The translations under genes were made by a program, and so were the position numbers. Shown piece after piece: positions 37,173 to 45,517 of a stretch of DNA of 53,076 bases (positions are counted from its first letter, which is position 1; every line of letters starts with the position of its first letter). The stretch is from Fibrobacter succinogenes (GTDB taxonomy: Bacteria > Fibrobacterota > Fibrobacteria > Fibrobacterales > Fibrobacteraceae), in the NCBI RefSeq assembly GCF_902779965.1, contig NZ_CACZDK010000021.1, positions 1 through 53,076 on the forward strand, given 5' to 3'. Under the pieces are notes generated by a model, which did no database searches, was not told the DNA's origin, and saw only the letters and a program-made list of their open reading frames with translations.

Positions 37173-38130
37173 AGTTGTACGCCTTGTGGCACAGAACCGA
37201 GACATGGTGCAGGTCGATGTTTCGGCATTGCGTATTGACGCACGCTGCGTCCGTTCTCGCGTTTTCAACGATAACGAGATGGAGTCGACAATTCTAAACG
37301 CCAACAGCGACACTATATCGAAGTTCCTGCAACGCGGTACTAACATAATGCTTTACGCAGGCTACGAGCAGGGCGGTGAACCCGGTCTCATGTGGCAGGG
37401 TAACATTATAGACTCAAAGACTATGAGCAACGGAACGGACACGGTGACTACTATACGATCCATAGCCTTGCGCTCTCTAAAGCGCCCGTTCACTTGCACG
37501 CCCGTATGTCTTGGATTCAAGCCCGGTGCAACCGCTGCCGATGTAATCGACTCCATTTGCGCCATATTGGGGCTTGTGCCGTATGGAAAGGAAATGGCTA
37601 CAGAAGTTTCTTTCCCGTCCGGGTGGACTTTTGTAGGAAACGTGATTAACGCCATGAAGAAGCTTGCGCAGGATTTGGAAACAAAGGGCATGGGCATATA
37701 TGTAGACCTTGCCGAAATGGTCGTTTTCCGTCACAGGACGGACAGTTCCTATTCCATTGCGTACCTTACTCCAGACAGCGGCCTTCTTAACCTCGAAAAC
37801 ACCACAGACTATGTAGGCTTCGCGAGGACAAGCATTGACGACATGGCAAGCAAGGTAGGCGAGAAGCCGAAGAGTGGCGAAGTAGTCTTGAAGCCAGAAG
37901 ATGTAGACGATGTTTACTCGCAACTGGACAAGATTTTCACTAACATGAAAAAGACTTATTCCGCGAAAACGATGGTCATCCCGAAATTGCGCCCTAACGC
38001 TCTTGTGCGTATAAACGACGAACGGCGCGGGGTGCATGACGGCCTGTTCGTGGTTGACAAGATGGAGGTAAGCGTTGGCAACGGCCCAAATTCTGCCTTC
38101 TCGATGGACCTTAACCTGATTGAGGCGTAG
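37159..38130 (+). CDS. Baseplate hub protein (Mu gp44 / T4 gp27-like)
   Basis: The 323-residue product lies between plug and spike, where gp44/gp27-type hubs are found. It contains beta-rich segments (WQGNIIDSKTMSNGTDTVTT, TMVIPKLRPNALVRINDERR) and a helical insertion (VGNVINAMKKLAQDLETKG). It likely trimerises to join the tube with the spike. Sequence identity to known hubs is low, so position is an important part of this call. Confidence 0.7.
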   Translation: MAWGRVVRLVAQNRDMVQVDVSALRIDARCVRSRVFNDNEMESTILNANSDTISKFLQRGTNIMLYAGYEQGGEPGLMWQGNIIDSKTMSNGTDTVTTIRSIALRSLKRPFTCTPVCLGFKPGATAADVIDSICAILGLVPYGKEMATEVSFPSGWTFVGNVINAMKKLAQDLETKGMGIYVDLAEMVVFRHRTDSSYSIAYLTPDSGLLNLENTTDYVGFARTSIDDMASKVGEKPKSGEVVLKPEDVDDVYSQLDKIFTNMKKTYSAKTMVIPKLRPNALVRINDERRGVHDGLFVVDKMEVSVGNGPNSAFSMDLNLIEA

Positions 38131-38132
38131 CT

Positions 38133-38738
38133 ATGAGTTTGCCATCAATGCTAGACGCTTATTTAGCGAACGCCTTGAGTGGAGTCCACACATCGCTTGT
38201 GGCTACTGTCACGGCATACGACGAGAAAACGCATAGGGCCACGGTAAAGCCTTCCGTGCGCATGCTGATGGATAACGGAATACAGATTGAATTGCCGGAG
38301 CTTGTAGATGTCCCGGTGGTGTTCCCCAGTTCAAAGGCGTTTGACATGGAGTTTCCTTTGGACAAGGGCGACGGGGTGCTTCTCGTATTCCAGGAGCAGG
38401 ATATTTCCGCGTGGAAAAACGGAGACAAGAACGCGGCTCCATCCGTATCTTCGAGATTCGGCCTTGATGCCGCCATTGCCATTCCTGGCTGTTTTCAAAA
38501 GCCGACGAAGGGAAAGGCGCGCATTGTGGTGGACTCGGACGGGGTGATTACATGGGAAGCGAAGAAGATCGTATTCAACGAGCAAGTCGTTTTCAACGAT
38601 GATGTAATCGCCCGTACTGACGTGTACGTAGGCGCTGGGGTCGGCCCTGGCGTATCGCTCAAGCAGCACACGCACATAACGCCTGCGGGACCGTCTAACG
38701 CACCGTCACCTCTTACACCCATACCGCCGGAGAAATAG
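38133..38738 (+). CDS. Gp138-type membrane-puncturing spike
   Basis: MLDAYLANALSGVHTSLVAT and HRATVKPSVRMLMDNGIQIE begin an OB-like domain of the Gp138/gp45 family, followed by a beta-helical segment (ARIVVDSDGVITWEAKKIVF, NEQVVFNDDVIARTD) and the tip LKQHTHITPAGPSNAP, whose HxH can bind the iron ion seen in such spikes. It pierces the outer membrane during injection. 201 residues. Confidence 0.85.
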   Translation: MSLPSMLDAYLANALSGVHTSLVATVTAYDEKTHRATVKPSVRMLMDNGIQIELPELVDVPVVFPSSKAFDMEFPLDKGDGVLLVFQEQDISAWKNGDKNAAPSVSSRFGLDAAIAIPGCFQKPTKGKARIVVDSDGVITWEAKKIVFNEQVVFNDDVIARTDVYVGAGVGPGVSLKQHTHITPAGPSNAPSPLTPIPPEK

Positions 38739-38741
38739 AAC

Positions 38742-39008
38742 ATGGCATTGAACTTGACACAATTCAAGGCAGACCTAAAGGCGTCAATGAAAGCCGCCGC
38801 AGAGTCCAACAAGGAACTTTCTCCGAACGACCCGGCAGCGGCTCTAGACAAGGCGATGGAAAACATTGCGAACGCCATAGCGGAAAAGGTGGACGCCTAC
38901 ATAAAGACAATGACGATAACGCTTGACATTGGAGTCGTGCAAGTCGAGGGATCCGCAACTGCACAGAAAAACTTGTCTCCGATTGTAGTCGAAAACGGCG
39001 TATCATGA
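38742..39008 (+). CDS. Small baseplate-region protein, 88 aa
   Basis: The first 60 residues are helical and alanine/lysine-rich (FKADLKASMKAAAESNKELS, MENIANAIAEKVDAYIKTM); the end is beta-rich. Similar genes follow the Gp138 spike in related myoviruses. Function unknown. It is the last gene before the hairpin cluster at 39017-39076. Confidence 0.65.
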   Translation: MALNLTQFKADLKASMKAAAESNKELSPNDPAAALDKAMENIANAIAEKVDAYIKTMTITLDIGVVQVEGSATAQKNLSPIVVENGVS

Positions 39009-39016
39009 CGGATTAA

Positions 39017-39076
39017 GTCCGGGCAGGGTGAGCGCCAGCCCGGATTCGGGAGGCCATCTTGTCCGGGCGTCTTTTT
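39017..39076 (+). terminator. Two mutually exclusive hairpins ending in T5, attenuator-like
   Basis: GTCCGGGC occurs at 39017-39024 and again at 39061-39068, with GCCCGGA at 39038-39044 between. The middle segment can pair with either neighbour. Pairing with the downstream copy puts the stem directly before TTTTT (39072-39076), a terminator; pairing with the upstream copy would prevent it. It lies between two baseplate gene groups, upstream of a promoter motif (39111-39120). Confidence 0.6.
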
Positions 39077-39110
39077 AGGTAACAAATTTTGTCATATATA
39101 GGCACGAAAT

Positions 39111-39120
39111 AAGTTATATT
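39111..39120 (+). promoter_or_regulatory. Late promoter motif AAGTTATATT
   Basis: One of four AAnTTATATT sites in the late operon; it ends 17 bp before the start of the gp25-like gene. No convincing -35 at 17 bp is present, although TTGTCA lies 20 bp upstream. Confidence 0.45.
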
Positions 39121-39137
39121 TAAAACCGGATAAGACT

Positions 39138-39500
39138 ATGGAACTATCACTCGACAAAGCCACATGGGACTTGCATCTTGACGCAACAGGCAATATCGCC
39201 ACCGTTGGCGAAGCCGATTTTCCGGCGTTGCTTTCGCAGCGCATTACGCACAGATTGCAGACTTTCAAGGGCGAGTGCTTCCTTGACCGTGAAATAGGGG
39301 TACCCTATTATGAGGAAATCCTAAAGAAAAACCCGGACCTTGGACGCATACGCTCGCTTCTATCTTCCGTAATTTCGGGTGTTGACGGAGTGGACAAGAT
39401 ACTATCGCTTGATTTGTCGTTTGACAGAAAAACAAGACTGCTGTCTGTCACATTCCGAGTACTGGGTCAAGACGGATCAATCGCTACAGGAGAAGTTTAG
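39138..39500 (+). CDS. Baseplate wedge protein, gp25-like
   Basis: AQRITHRLQTFKGECF-like sequence (LLSQRITHRLQTFKGECFLD) and REIGVPYYEEILKKNPD are typical of gp25/W-type wedge proteins and the related DUF2634. The 120-residue length fits. These proteins link the sheath to the baseplate wedges. It lies three bases before baseplate J in the standard order. Confidence 0.85.
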   Translation: MELSLDKATWDLHLDATGNIATVGEADFPALLSQRITHRLQTFKGECFLDREIGVPYYEEILKKNPDLGRIRSLLSSVISGVDGVDKILSLDLSFDRKTRLLSVTFRVLGQDGSIATGEV

Positions 39501-39503
39501 ATT

Positions 39504-40931
39504 ATGGGAACTTATGTAACCGAAAGCGGTCTCAAGAGAAAAACCTTGCAGGAATGCCGCGCCGAAATCGAAAACGCATTAAAGCAGGCTTTCGGACCTT
39601 CCTTCGAGACATCAGCCGATAGTCCGAACGGACTTTTGATTAGCCAGCTCGCTCTCGGATTCTCGAACGCCTGGGAACTCGCCTTCGAGGTATTCTCAAG
39701 CCGAGACCCGGCGCAAGCTGTAGGCGTCTCGCTTGACTTCGCGGCGGCCCTTAACGGCATTACGAGACAGTCTGCGAGGGCGTGCTCCGTGAACGCAGTC
39801 GCCTTCACGCTCGATTCGTCGGCTACTATCCCTCAAGGTGCTACAGCCGTAAGGACACGCGGCAACCTTGACTTTACTCTTGATTCTTCCGTTACCGTAA
39901 GCCGTTCGGCTTGCGAAAAGCTCATGATTGAAGATGACGGAAGCCAGAAGAACACTGACTACGTATTCCATTTCACTTTTGGCGATGTTACGCTTAACAA
40001 CTCGACAGAACAGAGCAACCTTTACAGGCTACGCCAGCTTATCATTGTAGCCGGAGGCAAGGCCGAATTTTACGGCGGACGGCTCGCCGTATGGGTTGAC
40101 GATTCTACAGTAGGAATAACGGGCCAGCTACCGGACGATTTCAACATCTATGCCGGAAATACCGGTTCTTTTACTGCTGTAACCGAAGGCTTGCAGACTT
40201 GCGACATAGGGGAACTCGATGCCGTTAGAGGCTCCGTTACCGGTTTTGACGCGGTGTATAATTTTGTTGTTGGCGTTCCAGGACGTGATGCGGAAACGGA
40301 CGAGGAACTTCGCGTAAGGCGCGCAATCTATGCGCAATCCATCAAGTCCTGCGGCACAGACCCGTCAATCGAGGCGCACCTTCTTAACGATGTTCCGGGC
40401 GTAACGGCGGCATCCGTAACAAGCAACCGCAACATGACAACGGACAACGAGGGGCGACCTCCGAAGAGCTTCGAGGCGCTTGTAGGTGGCGGCGAGGATT
40501 ACGATGTAGCAATGTGCGTTTGGAAGAACCAGCCGAGCGGAATACAGCCATACGGCAACACGTCCGTAGAAATTGTTGACGAAGATGGCGACAGGCAGAT
40601 GATCTCGTTTTCGAGACCACGCGCAAAATATCTTTGGGTGCGCATAACGTACAGACTCTATGACGAAGAGACGTTCACAGGCATAGAAACGCTCAAGGCG
40701 GCAATCTTGCAGTGGGCAGACATCGAGTACAATATCGGAAAGGACGTAATTCCAGACCGAATCTATCAAGGCATTTACGGCGTTCCTGGAGTTGGCCAAT
40801 GCTCGATAGAGGTCGCATTGACGGAAAATCCGACGGACAGCCCAAACTATGAGACGGACACTATACCCGTTTCAAGCACGGATTACGCCGTTCTTTCTAC
40901 CGACCGAATAACGCTAACGCCGGCAACGTAA
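39504..40931 (+). CDS. Baseplate assembly protein J-like
   Basis: The 475-residue protein begins with the J domain (RKTLQECRAEIENALKQAFG, SADSPNGLLISQLALGFSNA), has a middle insertion of beta structure, and then GRDAETDEELRVRRAIYAQS and GYPGVGQCSIEV-like strands (IYGVPGVGQCSIEVALTENP). J proteins form the wedge arms of Mu- and P2-like baseplates. It starts 3 bp after the gp25-like stop. Confidence 0.9.
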   Translation: MGTYVTESGLKRKTLQECRAEIENALKQAFGPSFETSADSPNGLLISQLALGFSNAWELAFEVFSSRDPAQAVGVSLDFAAALNGITRQSARACSVNAVAFTLDSSATIPQGATAVRTRGNLDFTLDSSVTVSRSACEKLMIEDDGSQKNTDYVFHFTFGDVTLNNSTEQSNLYRLRQLIIVAGGKAEFYGGRLAVWVDDSTVGITGQLPDDFNIYAGNTGSFTAVTEGLQTCDIGELDAVRGSVTGFDAVYNFVVGVPGRDAETDEELRVRRAIYAQSIKSCGTDPSIEAHLLNDVPGVTAASVTSNRNMTTDNEGRPPKSFEALVGGGEDYDVAMCVWKNQPSGIQPYGNTSVEIVDEDGDRQMISFSRPRAKYLWVRITYRLYDEETFTGIETLKAAILQWADIEYNIGKDVIPDRIYQGIYGVPGVGQCSIEVALTENPTDSPNYETDTIPVSSTDYAVLSTDRITLTPAT

Positions 40932-40965
40932 ATCGTTGATAATAGTCTTACAGGAGTTTATTGCA

Positions 40966-43950
40966 ATGGAAACGATAGTACCTTACAAGGAAGAGTTCAA
41001 GAAGTACATCCCGGAACAGTACAAGAACAGCGAGAAACTTCTGGCTCTCGTCAATTCCTGCATGGCGCAATTTGACGACCTTGAGACGGCATTTTTTGAA
41101 ATTCTGCAAGCCTTGAACATTGCCGATGCCATAGGACCCGCATTGGACTACTTGGGCGCAATCGTCGGCGTAAAGCGCAATCCTGGCGAAAGCGACACGC
41201 AATACCGCGAACGGATCGTAAGCGGTTTGAACCTGTTGAACCTTCCGGGGCCGGAAGCGTTGCGCATGGTTATAAAGTTCCTCACGGATGTAGATTCAGT
41301 CGGCCTTTTCCCGAACTGGCCTGCAGAAATGTACTACGTTCTTGACGGTGGAACGGACGCGAACTTGTCGAACCTTGAGAAGAACAGCATGACAAGCGGC
41401 GCCTCTCTTGTTCGTGGAACGTTTCTTTGTGCCGAAGAGGGCGAAGGCGGCTACATCGTGAATGATGATAACGGGATGCCGTTTGTGGTCGATTACTTGG
41501 ATATTATGGATATACCTGACAACGTTTTCCGTTTCACTTTCAGCAAGCTTGATTATGACCCGACCGTTGCAGGCGTTGGAACGCATGGCACATGGACAAA
41601 GGTAGAGTCCATCAACCAAAACGAATGGGACTGGACCACGGAAGGCGTTAGCACTTCCGGGGAATTTAAGAATGCGTTTCACGATTCCGCAAATCTTGTA
41701 AGTGTCCGGTGTAAAGTCTTTGAAAGTTCGTTAAATGCGTATGAATTATTTTATAATAATTCTTCGCTAATAAACGCCGATTTACAGAATGTCTCGGGAA
41801 TTTATGGCTCCGCAATATCATTTTTCGAAGGGTGCACAAATTTAAAAAATATTGTTCTTACGGGTGCGAACAACATAGAAACCACCTCGTACTTCGCAGG
41901 ATATTGCTCAAATCTTGAGAGCATATATATTGATTCTCTTGAAAATTGCGTGTCTTTAAATGCAGCATTTACAAATTGTACGCAATTAAAAGATGTACGC
42001 ATTGGTAATATTCCAAACGTAATAAATTTATATACAACGTTTAGAAATTGCTCAAACCTTGAAAGTGTGTATCTAGATATTCCAAGTGTTACAACATGCT
42101 ACCAAGCGTTTTATGGATGTTCAAAGTTAAAAAACGTTGTTCTAAAAAATACGGGTAATGTAGAAAATTTAAACGGTTCATTTAGTCAGTGTGTTGCGTT
42201 GGAAACGGCGCCCGATTTGGATACTTCATCGTGTACTAATTTTAACAGCCTATTTTTTAACTGTGAATCTTTGAAGGAAGTTCCGGTCTACGAAACTTCA
42301 AATGGCACCGATTTCAATTCGGCGTTTAAACAGTGCGAAAATCTAGAGTATATAAGAATAGATGTGTCTAGTGCGTTATCTATAGAATCAATGCTCGAAG
42401 ATTGTACAAGTTTAAGAAATGTAGAATTTATTGGAAACACGGGAAATGTTGAAAATTTCAAACAACTTTTCAGTAATTGTAGTTCTTTGAAGAATCTTCC
42501 GTTCTTTGATACATCAAGCGCTGTAGATGTAACTAGAATGTTTAACGGGTGTCTAAATGTAGAATTCGGTTCGGTTGAAATGTATGAACAAATGGGCGCC
42601 TCTGTTAGCATTTCCAATCATGTAGACTGTTTTACCAACTGTGGCATAAACACCATTAGTGGCATTGGCGACCTCACGAAGATTCCGACAAGCTGGGGTG
42701 GCCTCGGAGCTATCCCGGCAAATTCTCTATTGTTCAACTTCGGCGACTCAAACTACAACCCGAATGAAACGACCACAAGCAACCACGGAACTTGGACAAG
42801 TTATAGCACGGGATATGCAGACAACACGTTCAATCTTTGGCTTTGGATTTATGACGGCAACGAATACGGATGGGCTAAAGAGTTCATGCCAAATAATTTC
42901 AGCAGTTATCTATCCGATTTCGATAATAACCCGGTGGACGTTGTTGCTCATGGCGACTTGACGGACATCAAGTGCTACGCGGACCTTTTCTGTAGGGCGT
43001 CCGCATTGCGTTATTGTTGCGACTTTGTTATCCCGGATGCTTCCGTAAATTTCCCCGACTATAGTGGTTCATTACAAGGTATGTTCTCAAGGTGCGACAA
43101 TCTTGAAGTTTTCCCGCATATAGACATTACAAACCTTAAAGGCGGAATCTTTTTCATTGCGGATAACTGCACCAAATTGACTACAATAAATCCTCCCACT
43201 ATACGTTCAATAGTTGGAAATGACATTGATGCTAGAAACGCATTTGAAAATTGCCCGAACGTGGAACATGGTGCAGCAGAGACATACGCGGTTCTAAAAA
43301 ATATCACGTATGACGCGACCGACTGCTTTACGAATTGCGGCGTGAATAAATTAACGGGCGTTTCCGACTTGTTCAAGATTCCGGCAAATTGGGGCGGTTT
43401 AGGACTGGTTTCGGAAAAAGCCATTGTCTTTGCGTTCGGTGACGAAAATTTCAACCCGTCAACCGCAGGTGTTGGCGCCGGTGGTACATGGACGGCGCTT
43501 GCCGATAACCCGACAGATTTCAATATTTGGACGTGGACAAAGTCCAGTAACGACTGGAGCGGCGAATTTGAAAACGCATTTACAGACGAAGGAAATAAGC
43601 CGTACATACTCGCGATAGGCTCAACAGGAAGCGTTTCAAACGTTGATAATTTCCTCAAGGGAAGCACGTATGTTCGCCACGGCGCACTCGATATGTACCG
43701 CCAAATGAGCGGACAGGCAACGCCTCCGAGCAATCACGAAAAGACGTTCCACGATTGCGGAAAACTTACGGAGCAGGGGCTTTTCGAACTTTTGCAAATT
43801 CCGGTAAATTGGGGCGGCGATGTTTTGACATTCTGTATTGAGAACAACCTTGTCGCATACTTGCCGGACGAAAATCAGACGGAAGTTCTCGTTCAAAGCA
43901 TACGTTATTATCAAGACGTTTTCCGCATGATGAAGAATAGCGATTTGTAA
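40966..43950 (+). CDS. DUF2612-type baseplate connector fused to a BspA-like leucine-rich-repeat tail fibre, 994 aa
   Basis: Residues 1-190 are DUF2612 (IADAIGPALDYLGAIVGVKR, YRERIVSGLNLLNLPGPEAL), the part that attaches to the baseplate. Residues about 235-560 are cysteine-containing leucine-rich repeats of BspA type, repeating a pattern like FxxCxNLxxVxL (YGCSKLKNVVLKNTGNVENL), known in adhesins of gut bacteria and protozoa. Further repeats and glycine/tryptophan-rich blocks (NPxxxxGxHGTWT) recur at about 200, 610 and 840. The repeat part is AT-richer than the ends. It probably binds the host surface. Start set by CAGGAG nine bases upstream. Confidence 0.8.
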   Translation: METIVPYKEEFKKYIPEQYKNSEKLLALVNSCMAQFDDLETAFFEILQALNIADAIGPALDYLGAIVGVKRNPGESDTQYRERIVSGLNLLNLPGPEALRMVIKFLTDVDSVGLFPNWPAEMYYVLDGGTDANLSNLEKNSMTSGASLVRGTFLCAEEGEGGYIVNDDNGMPFVVDYLDIMDIPDNVFRFTFSKLDYDPTVAGVGTHGTWTKVESINQNEWDWTTEGVSTSGEFKNAFHDSANLVSVRCKVFESSLNAYELFYNNSSLINADLQNVSGIYGSAISFFEGCTNLKNIVLTGANNIETTSYFAGYCSNLESIYIDSLENCVSLNAAFTNCTQLKDVRIGNIPNVINLYTTFRNCSNLESVYLDIPSVTTCYQAFYGCSKLKNVVLKNTGNVENLNGSFSQCVALETAPDLDTSSCTNFNSLFFNCESLKEVPVYETSNGTDFNSAFKQCENLEYIRIDVSSALSIESMLEDCTSLRNVEFIGNTGNVENFKQLFSNCSSLKNLPFFDTSSAVDVTRMFNGCLNVEFGSVEMYEQMGASVSISNHVDCFTNCGINTISGIGDLTKIPTSWGGLGAIPANSLLFNFGDSNYNPNETTTSNHGTWTSYSTGYADNTFNLWLWIYDGNEYGWAKEFMPNNFSSYLSDFDNNPVDVVAHGDLTDIKCYADLFCRASALRYCCDFVIPDASVNFPDYSGSLQGMFSRCDNLEVFPHIDITNLKGGIFFIADNCTKLTTINPPTIRSIVGNDIDARNAFENCPNVEHGAAETYAVLKNITYDATDCFTNCGVNKLTGVSDLFKIPANWGGLGLVSEKAIVFAFGDENFNPSTAGVGAGGTWTALADNPTDFNIWTWTKSSNDWSGEFENAFTDEGNKPYILAIGSTGSVSNVDNFLKGSTYVRHGALDMYRQMSGQATPPSNHEKTFHDCGKLTEQGLFELLQIPVNWGGDVLTFCIENNLVAYLPDENQTEVLVQSIRYYQDVFRMMKNSDL

Positions 43951-43956
43951 CAAAAA

Positions 43957-43966
43957 AACTTATATT
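43957..43966 (+). promoter_or_regulatory. Late promoter motif AACTTATATT
   Basis: AAnTTATATT motif 19 bp before the tail-fibre gene at 43985, just after the long fibre gene. It may give the receptor-binding block its own transcript. Confidence 0.45.
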
Positions 43967-43984
43967 ACTACTAGGAGATTTGAT

Positions 43985-45073
43985 ATGCCATACCCGCCAA
44001 GACAAATTCCGGATGCACCGGTTCCAATGTCGATGATTCCGCAAGCTGAAACGCTTTCAGGAAACGATATTGTTGTAATAGTTCAGCCGCTGAACGCACC
44101 TGGGCAAAAATGCCGTTCTATGACACTTTCGCAGCTTGCCTCGTTCATTGCCTCCGGGGAGCTTGGAGAAATCGTTTTCGTGAACGTGAACGGCTTTCGC
44201 TCCACGGTTGGAAAGAACGGCTATAACTATCACCATGATGCGGACCAATCATACAATGCAAATCTCGATTACGGAATTGATAGCAACGGAATTCATGCGG
44301 TTCTTGCCACTTCGGGATATACAATGCGCTTTGAAGCGAACGGGAACAAAGTGTTATTTTCGAAGACAACAAGCGGGCTTGTGGACAAGGTAGAAATCTT
44401 CGAGAACTACATACAGATTTCGCACCAAACCCGGAACGGCGCCAATGTAATCACGCATACAAGCCGCATCGCTTGGGACCACATGAGGACGCCTGAAGTG
44501 CGTGTCATGCAGGACGAAAACAACTACATCCCGATAAAGTGGGACTCCGCAAATAACGAGTTTGTCATTTGGCAAAGGGCAAATAGCGGGACGGTAGCTG
44601 TTCCGAAGCTCCATGTTTACGGCACTTTGCTTGTAGAGAAAGATACGACTATTGATGCAGACCTTTTCGTAAACAAGACGCTTCATGTGATGCAAGGCTC
44701 AACTTTTGGGGATATGGCGGAGTTCAACGGCTACGTCATTTCCAAGCGGGGCCTTGACTCAAGAGGAACGAGTGTGTTCGAGCGAATTAACGCCGGAAGT
44801 TCAAAAAGCTATTTTGAAGTTGAAACGGATACCGACATTAATACACTTCTCACTGGTTCGACTATCACTACGTCAAAAGGCGATATTGTAACTATCCATA
44901 ATAAGGGTATAAATGACATTACGGTTACAATGGGTCAAAACAATGTAAGTTCGCAAACAGTGTATAAAAGAATGACGTTGAAGGCTCAATGTGCCATGCC
45001 ATTTATATGCTTTATAAATAATGGTCAAAATATTTGGTCGCCCCTTGGAAATGTAACGGTAACTTGGTCGTAA
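43985..45073 (+). CDS. Tail fibre protein, 362 aa
   Basis: An N-terminal proline-rich segment (MPYPPRQIPDAPVPMSMIPQ) and SGNDIVVIVQPLNAPG precede long beta-rich shaft stretches (VPKLHVYGTLLVEKDTTIDA, DLFVNKTLHVMQGSTFGD) and an end domain (FICFINNGQNIWSPLGNVTV). This layout is that of a trimeric fibre. AGGAGATTTGAT is the ribosome binding site. It lies between the baseplate-attached fibre and three fibre genes with a common N-terminus. Confidence 0.75.
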   Translation: MPYPPRQIPDAPVPMSMIPQAETLSGNDIVVIVQPLNAPGQKCRSMTLSQLASFIASGELGEIVFVNVNGFRSTVGKNGYNYHHDADQSYNANLDYGIDSNGIHAVLATSGYTMRFEANGNKVLFSKTTSGLVDKVEIFENYIQISHQTRNGANVITHTSRIAWDHMRTPEVRVMQDENNYIPIKWDSANNEFVIWQRANSGTVAVPKLHVYGTLLVEKDTTIDADLFVNKTLHVMQGSTFGDMAEFNGYVISKRGLDSRGTSVFERINAGSSKSYFEVETDTDINTLLTGSTITTSKGDIVTIHNKGINDITVTMGQNNVSSQTVYKRMTLKAQCAMPFICFINNGQNIWSPLGNVTVTWS

Positions 45074-45085
45074 AGGAGATAAAAT

Positions 45086-45517
45086 ATGGCGAGTATATCC
45101 GGTGAATTTAGTGTAGTTCATTACTTTGATGCTGAAAAGAATGATCTTATGTTTGTCCGTTTTTGGGTAAACGGTCATGAGGTTCTAATGCCTTTGTCTG
45201 AACTTGTGTACGGACTGAAAGACGGTAAAGACATCGAAGCTGTAATACCAAATGATACAAGTGAAGATAACAAGCTCGTAAACATGAACGAAGTCCTTGA
45301 GGCTATCGGGCGCTTGCAGGAAGTGACAACGCTTGCGGTTGCCAACAGAAAGGCGGTTGAAGCTACAAGGAAGAAGGCGCTTGAAGAAAGCAAGAAGAAT
45401 TTGAACTTGAAGGACACCGCCGAAATTGAAGGCGTTGAACCCGGTACGGATACCGAAGAAATTAAGGTTTCCGAAACAAAGAAATTAAACAAAGTACAGG
45501 AGGCAGAAAATGTCTAG
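45086..45517 (+). CDS. Short tail protein: common fibre anchor with a coiled-coil tail, 143 aa
   Basis: Residues 5-70 (GEFSVVHYFDAEKNDLMFVR, GHEVLMPLSELVYG, VIPNDTSEDNKLVN) are the anchor module repeated at the start of the two following fibre proteins. Instead of a receptor-binding part it has a Lys/Glu-rich coiled coil and acidic tail. It may be an adaptor or chaperone for the fibres, or a fibre that lost its end. It overlaps the next gene by 8 bp. AAAGGAGAT precedes the ATG. Confidence 0.65.
   Translation: MASISGEFSVVHYFDAEKNDLMFVRFWVNGHEVLMPLSELVYGLKDGKDIEAVIPNDTSEDNKLVNMNEVLEAIGRLQEVTTLAVANRKAVEATRKKALEESKKNLNLKDTAEIEGVEPGTDTEEIKVSETKKLNKVQEAENV

Noticed and set aside
39017-39076. Ligand-binding riboswitch
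   Set aside because: The segment is too short for a known aptamer. Only the expression-platform-like pairing is visible, so I report it as an attenuator-like structure.
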